Shown here: positions 14,982 to 18,993 of the stretch, piece by piece
How positions within the stretch are numbered: position 1 is the first letter of the stretch
How the letters are laid out: every line of letters starts with the position of its first letter
Program-made: the position numbers and the translations under genes
DNA from: an uncultured Bacilli bacterium
Lineage (GTDB): Bacteria > Bacillota_I > Bacilli_A > RF39 > UBA660
Assembly (NCBI GenBank): GCA_910576925.1
Contig: CAJTKB010000029.1
Location: forward strand, 1 to 18,993
Reading direction: 5' to 3'
DNA: 18,993 nt
The notes under the pieces: generated by a model
Databases searched by the model: none
The model's input: the letters and a program-made list of their open reading frames with translations, nothing else
What the model was told of the DNA's origin: nothing

Positions 14982-16341
14982 TCTAAAAAAGAGAGATATA
15001 TTTATCTTTTTTCTTACCTTTTCTATACTTACTATTTACTTATTTATCTTTGCACCAGGTATTTTAACATATGATTCTTATAATCAGTTACAACAAATTA
15101 ATTCTTTTAATTTTAATAGCTGGCATCCTTTTTTTCATACTTTTATAGAAATGTTACTCTTAAAGATATGGAATAATCCATCTATAATAGGTTTGTTTCA
15201 GATCATTATATTTTCGCTTATCTGGACTTCTATTTGTCATTATAATAAGAAAGAAGATAATAGAAACTTTATTTTGCAAGTTATACTTACTTTGTTTATA
15301 TGTTTCAATCCAATTAACTTTTTATATGCTATTACACTGTGGAAAGATATATTATTTAGTTATATTTTACTTGTTGTATGTTTTTTATCTCAGAAAGTTA
15401 TGGAAAAAGATTTTAAGTGTAGTTTAAGAGATTGTATTTTTCTAAGCTTAGCATTAGTTATTCTTTCAAAGATTCGTTATAATGGTATGTATATAGCTCT
15501 TATATTATTAATTATATTTGTAATTTTTCTATATAAAAAGGATAGAAAAAGTAAAATGTTTTTGAAATTACCTTTTATTTATATTATTGGAATATTCTTT
15601 ATTTCTTCTTTAAATTTAGTTTATAATGTGGTAGAAAATGAGAAAAGTGCAGTAGAACCTAAAGTAATGCAATATCTATCTCTTCATTTGATAGAGAATA
15701 ATATCTCCAAAAATGATAGAAAAGTAATTCAAGAAGTTGCTAATATCAACAGCTTAAAGAAGACGTACCATCCGACATTTTCAGATAATACGTATTCTAA
15801 AGTAGATCATAAAAAATATAAAAAGTATGAAAAAAAATTAATCAGTTATTGTTTTAAATATAGTATTAAAGCCCCTAAGACTTTTATTAAATTTGTTTTT
15901 GATAGTACATCTTTTATATGGAATCCAACTTTTCCTAAGAATACTATTGGACTTATATTAAGTACGGATATTTCTAGTGTTAATAATAAGGATAACTTGG
16001 TACCTTATAATATCAATAAAAGATACTATCAGGTTATTAATAATAAAATAAATTTAACATTAAATAATAATTTACTAAAAATAATCTTATACAATCCAGC
16101 GTTTTATATGTATTTAAGTTTTATTATTATGCTTATATTATGGAAGAAATTTAGATATAATTCATTTTTTATTATGTTGCCTAATTTATTAAATTTATTA
16201 ATAGTTGCCATATCAAACCCAATTCACGATGTTAGATATATTTATCCTAATATATTAGTATTTTATTTATTATGTGTTATTTTAGCTTGTAAGGAGGCAA
16301 AATGTAATGAAAGAAAAGATGTTAAAAATATTTCAAAGTAA
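14971..16341 (+). CDS. Multi-pass membrane protein, GT-C type (DUF6020-like), putative glycosyltransferase
   Basis: A 456-residue integral membrane protein with about nine to ten hydrophobic segments and one long hydrophilic stretch (about 222-300). The first extracytoplasmic loop has TYDSYNQLQQ (33-42), with an acid where GT-C enzymes keep their catalytic Asp, and WHPFFHT (51-57). NPIHDVRYIYPN (416-427) near the end recalls the RY-containing closing motif of DUF6020/GT-C proteins. Such enzymes use polyprenyl-phosphate sugars outside the membrane. The family match is by eye and not certain. ATG 14971 follows AGGGA (14956-14960) by 10 bases and overlaps the previous gene by 11 bases; an in-frame ATG at 14947 lacks an SD. 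It probably decorates the exported glycan. Confidence 0.65.
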   Translation: MKINLKKRDIFIFFLTFSILTIYLFIFAPGILTYDSYNQLQQINSFNFNSWHPFFHTFIEMLLLKIWNNPSIIGLFQIIIFSLIWTSICHYNKKEDNRNFILQVILTLFICFNPINFLYAITLWKDILFSYILLVVCFLSQKVMEKDFKCSLRDCIFLSLALVILSKIRYNGMYIALILLIIFVIFLYKKDRKSKMFLKLPFIYIIGIFFISSLNLVYNVVENEKSAVEPKVMQYLSLHLIENNISKNDRKVIQEVANINSLKKTYHPTFSDNTYSKVDHKKYKKYEKKLISYCFKYSIKAPKTFIKFVFDSTSFIWNPTFPKNTIGLILSTDISSVNNKDNLVPYNINKRYYQVINNKINLTLNNNLLKIILYNPAFYMYLSFIIMLILWKKFRYNSFFIMLPNLLNLLIVAISNPIHDVRYIYPNILVFYLLCVILACKEAKCNERKDVKNISK

Positions 16342-17902
16342 ATATACTTATTATTTATTAGTTTCAGTTTTTGCAATATTACTTTCTGCTAGTGATTTGA
16401 AATTAAAGTTAAATAAAAATGAAATTTATTCCAATAAGTGTGTTTTTATACTTGGTATTATCGGAGTTATAGTTGCTATTATATATTTTATAATTTCAAT
16501 TTATGTTAAGAAAAAAGAATTAAAACATCATACTATTTTTTTGCTATTTTCACTGACTATTGGATTAATGTATATTGGTGCTTCTCCTTTGTTTACTGGT
16601 AGTGACGAACATAATCATTATTATAGGATTTATGAAATTACTGAAGGTAATTTTACTACGCCTGTTCAAAAAGATAATACAGTTGGAGATAAACTTCCTA
16701 AATCTTTATATAATACATTTACAAATTATAATAAAGATAATATTAATAGAAATATTAAAATTAAATATAGTGATGAGTTTTCTATGATGAAACAAAAACT
16801 TAAGAAGAATGATAAAATGCAATATGGTTTAGAATATGCTACAGAGTATTCTAATACTGCGCTTTATTGTCCTATTCAATATTTTCCACAAATAATAGGG
16901 TTTCTTATTGGTAAGATTTTTTCTCTAGGACCATTTTGGTTAGGAGAGCTTGGAAGAATATTTAATTTATTATTTTATGTGTTTATTTGTTATTTTTTCT
17001 TAAAGAAACTTCCAAGATTGAAAACATTTGCAGTTCTTGTTTTATTATCACCAACATTACTCTCTAATGCTACAACATTATCAGCTGATGCTTTTACTAA
17101 TGCTCTTATATTTGGTTTTTTAACATTGATTATTTGTAATTTCTATAATAAAAAACGTTTAAGTAATTGGGAAAAATTTAGTTACTTGTTGATTTCTATT
17201 TTACTTGCTTCTTGCAAGATTGTTTATCTACCATTTGTTTTCTTATTATTTATACTTCCTGAGGAATGTTTTAAGAGTAAAAAAGAAAAATTATCCTTTA
17301 ATATAATTATTATTTTATTAAGTTGTTTAGTAGGAATTATTTGGATGAATTATACAAATATATATTTTGATTCTTATTATGTTAATACAGAAATTCAAAA
17401 AAAGAATATTTTAAGTAATATTTTATGGTATTTTGTAGTAGTATTTAGAACTTATATGACAAACTTTAATGCTCTTTTATTAAATGTATTTGTAGGAAAT
17501 AATATGTATCATTCTCAACTTCCAGTTTATAGCTTTTTATCTGTTATTTATATAATAATTGTTGTAATCTCATATTTTATCAAAGAAAAAGACAAGAAAT
17601 ATGAGAAAACTAATTTTAACTTTTGGCAAAATATTTTTATTATTTTGATAATGTTGGGTGTATTAGCACTTCTTACAACTGCTATTTATATTCAATGTAC
17701 TGCAAATTTCATATCAGTTAATAATCCAGTAGTAGTAGGACTGCAAGGAAGATATTATTTAGCATTTGTTTTATGTCTTTTGTTAATTGGAATTAAACCG
17801 AAGTTATCTATTAAAAAAGATAGTAATTATATATTATTAGATATAAGTTTACTAATTCATTTATTTGTTTTACTCCAGATGATTGTGTGTTTTGTAATTT
17901 AA
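16307..17902 (+). CDS. Multi-pass membrane protein of the DUF2142 family, putative GT-C glycosyltransferase
   Basis: A 531-residue integral membrane protein with about twelve hydrophobic segments. FTGSDEHNHYYRIYEITEGNF (96-116) is the DUF2142 signature, with the Asp-Glu-His group expected in the first outer loop. NATTLSADAFTNALIFG (254-270) and GLQGRYYLAF (478-487) are further family marks. The large loop after the first motif (about 117-185) is hydrophilic. The family is thought to be GT-C-like, but no biochemical activity is assumed here. AAGGAGG (16291-16297) lies 9 bases before ATG 16307. The start overlaps the previous gene by 35 bases, so the two membrane proteins are translationally linked and likely work together or on successive sugars. 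Confidence 0.8.
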   Translation: MKEKMLKIFQSKYTYYLLVSVFAILLSASDLKLKLNKNEIYSNKCVFILGIIGVIVAIIYFIISIYVKKKELKHHTIFLLFSLTIGLMYIGASPLFTGSDEHNHYYRIYEITEGNFTTPVQKDNTVGDKLPKSLYNTFTNYNKDNINRNIKIKYSDEFSMMKQKLKKNDKMQYGLEYATEYSNTALYCPIQYFPQIIGFLIGKIFSLGPFWLGELGRIFNLLFYVFICYFFLKKLPRLKTFAVLVLLSPTLLSNATTLSADAFTNALIFGFLTLIICNFYNKKRLSNWEKFSYLLISILLASCKIVYLPFVFLLFILPEECFKSKKEKLSFNIIIILLSCLVGIIWMNYTNIYFDSYYVNTEIQKKNILSNILWYFVVVFRTYMTNFNALLLNVFVGNNMYHSQLPVYSFLSVIYIIIVVISYFIKEKDKKYEKTNFNFWQNIFIILIMLGVLALLTTAIYIQCTANFISVNNPVVVGLQGRYYLAFVLCLLLIGIKPKLSIKKDSNYILLDISLLIHLFVLLQMIVCFVI

Positions 17903-17904
17903 TA

Positions 17905-17933
17905 TTGTAAGTTATAGGTATTTTTGTTAATAT
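17905..17933 (+). promoter_or_regulatory. Weak promoter before the last glycosyltransferase
   Basis: TTGTAA (17905-17910) and TAATAT (17928-17933) are 17 bases apart, each matching four of six consensus bases. They lie in the 55-base gap after the DUF2142 gene. No terminator is visible in the gap, so read-through from upstream is likely as well. Confidence 0.25.
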
Positions 17934-17957
17934 TAAATAAAAGAGGAGTAGTAGAAT

Positions 17958-18905
17958 ATGAAAAAGGAATATAATGATAAAAAAATTGCGGTTTTAATAC
18001 CTTGTTATAACGAGGCTAAAACAATTGAAAAAGTAGTAAATGATTATAAGAAGGCTTTACCAGAAGCGGTAATTTATGTATATGATAATAATTCAAGTGA
18101 TGGTACTGATAAAATTGCTAAGAAAGCTGGAGCAGTTGTGTGTTATGAATATAGACAGGGTAAAGGTAATGTAATTAGAAGTATGTTTAAAGATATAGAT
18201 GCTGATTGTTACTTAATGATAGATGGAGATGATACATATCCTGCAGAAAATGCTAGAGAAATGTGTAATTTAGTATTAGAGGGTAAAGCTGATATGGTTA
18301 TAGGAGACAGACTTTCTTCTACATATTTTACTGAGAATAAAAGAGCTTTTCACAATTTTGGAAATGTATTAGTTAGAGGTTTGATTAATACACTATTTAA
18401 AAGCAAAGTTCATGATATTATGACTGGGTATAGAGCATTTAGTTACGAGTTTGTTAAAACCTTTCCAGTACTATCTAAGGGATTTGAAATAGAAACTGAA
18501 ATGACAATACATTCATTAGATAAAAACTTTTTGTTAAAAGAAATACCAGTTGATTATCGCGATAGACCAGAAGGAAGTATTTCGAAATTAAGTACTTATA
18601 GTGATGGGTTTAAAGTTTTAAAGACTATTGCTAGACTTTTTAAAGAGTATAAACCTACTATTTTCTTTAGTTTAATAAGTTTATTATTTTTAGTGATTTC
18701 TCTTATATTTGGAGTACCTGTATTTGTAGAGTATTTTAAAACAGGCTTGGTTCCAAGATATCCAACATTAATTTTTTCGGGCTTTATGTTAGTTATCTCT
18801 ATTTTGATGTTTGTATGTGGTATTATTCTTGAAGTTGTAGTTAAAAAGCATAGACAGTTATTTGAACTTATTTTAATAAGTATTAAAAGAGATAATAGTA
18901 AATAA
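17958..18905 (+). CDS. Membrane-anchored GT2, polyprenyl-phosphate sugar synthase-like (DPM1/GtrB/CsbB type)
   Basis: A 315-residue protein with a cytoplasmic GT-A domain (about 8-230) and two C-terminal membrane segments (about 234-254 and 270-292). Motifs: IAVLIPCYNEAKTIEKVV (10-27), YDNNSSDGT (42-50), GKGNVIRSMF (68-77), the metal-binding DGDD (89-92), MTGYRAFS (155-162) and the late VDYRDRPEGSISKL (198-211). This arrangement is that of enzymes moving a sugar from a nucleotide to polyprenyl phosphate. Its product would be the donor for GT-C transferases, and two candidates are encoded just upstream. No GtrA-like flippase is seen. Direct transfer to a glycan cannot be excluded. AGAGGAG (17942-17948) lies 9 bases before the ATG. 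Confidence 0.82.
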   Translation: MKKEYNDKKIAVLIPCYNEAKTIEKVVNDYKKALPEAVIYVYDNNSSDGTDKIAKKAGAVVCYEYRQGKGNVIRSMFKDIDADCYLMIDGDDTYPAENAREMCNLVLEGKADMVIGDRLSSTYFTENKRAFHNFGNVLVRGLINTLFKSKVHDIMTGYRAFSYEFVKTFPVLSKGFEIETEMTIHSLDKNFLLKEIPVDYRDRPEGSISKLSTYSDGFKVLKTIARLFKEYKPTIFFSLISLLFLVISLIFGVPVFVEYFKTGLVPRYPTLIFSGFMLVISILMFVCGIILEVVVKKHRQLFELILISIKRDNSK

Positions 18906-18993
18906 ATTAAGTTTAAGGCAAGATAATTTATCAGATTGAGCTGAATTTCAAGTAGAAACCGGAATTTTTGATAAAAAAGTGTAAAGTAATGCT

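Noticed and set aside
16575..16787. Plus-strand open frame of 70 codons inside the DUF2142 gene
   Set aside because: It is an out-of-frame Ile/Leu-rich shadow of a clearly coding gene, without its own SD.
18906..18993. Small palindromes after the last gene (GATAATTTATC at 18922-18932; TCAG/CTGA at 18931-18944), a possible terminator or riboswitch start
   Set aside because: The stems are only four to five pairs and no T run follows. No known riboswitch or T-box core could be matched in the 88 bases available. An ATG at 18989 lacks an SD.

Overview
This is a very AT-rich stretch with a single transcriptional direction. It has strong AGGAGG-type ribosome binding sites, TTG as well as ATG starts, and Gram-positive cell-envelope genes. 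It most likely comes from a low-GC Firmicute (Clostridia or a Bacilli/Erysipelotrichia-like gut lineage). One gene ends in TGA while tryptophan is coded by TGG throughout, so the standard bacterial code applies and a code-4 Mollicute is unlikely. No rRNA, tRNA, CRISPR array, transposase or phage gene was seen. The whole window reads as part of a cell-surface polysaccharide (teichoic-acid- or capsule-like) locus.

Layout. Positions 1-211 are a divergent intergenic region. A minus-strand gene starts at the very left edge, with a good SD at 15-22. A 16-base perfect palindrome lies near its predicted start of transcription, and the plus-strand unit has its own extended -10 and a leader hairpin. 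Then come a hexapeptide O-acyltransferase (212-733), a DUF616-type glycosyltransferase (756-1976), a UDP-sugar epimerase of the UDP-glucuronate 4-epimerase type (1985-2953) and a membrane acyltransferase-3 (3028-4146). The centre holds two giant secreted paralogues. Each has a signal peptide and seven ~112-residue Ig-like repeats. One ends in a C39-like cysteine peptidase domain (4200-7169) and the other in a GH25 muramidase (7263-10355). They are followed by a two-gene ABC polysaccharide exporter (ATPase 10411-11151, permease 11161-11928), a two-domain GT2-GT4 glycosyltransferase (11930-14137), a rhamnosyltransferase-like GT2 (14130-14981), two multi-pass membrane proteins of GT-C type (14971-16341 DUF6020-like; 16307-17902 DUF2142-like) and a membrane-anchored polyprenyl-phosphate-sugar-synthase-like GT2 (17958-18905).

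How they may work together (inference). The epimerase supplies a nucleotide sugar. The cytoplasmic glycosyltransferases build a lipid-linked glycan that the ABC transporter exports. The last GT2 could charge a polyprenyl phosphate that the two GT-C-like proteins use to decorate the glycan outside the membrane. The two acyltransferases would add O-acyl groups. The two secreted repeat proteins would act in the wall, cutting glycan strands (GH25) and perhaps peptide bonds (C39-like), with their Ig-like arrays as spacers or binders. Initiating transferase, polymerase and ligase are not in the window.

The most interesting signal is the pair of repeat proteins. They share the same number of repeats in the same order but carry different catalytic ends. 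One carries a near-identical in-frame 339-base tandem unit, a sign of ongoing repeat homogenisation or copy-number change.
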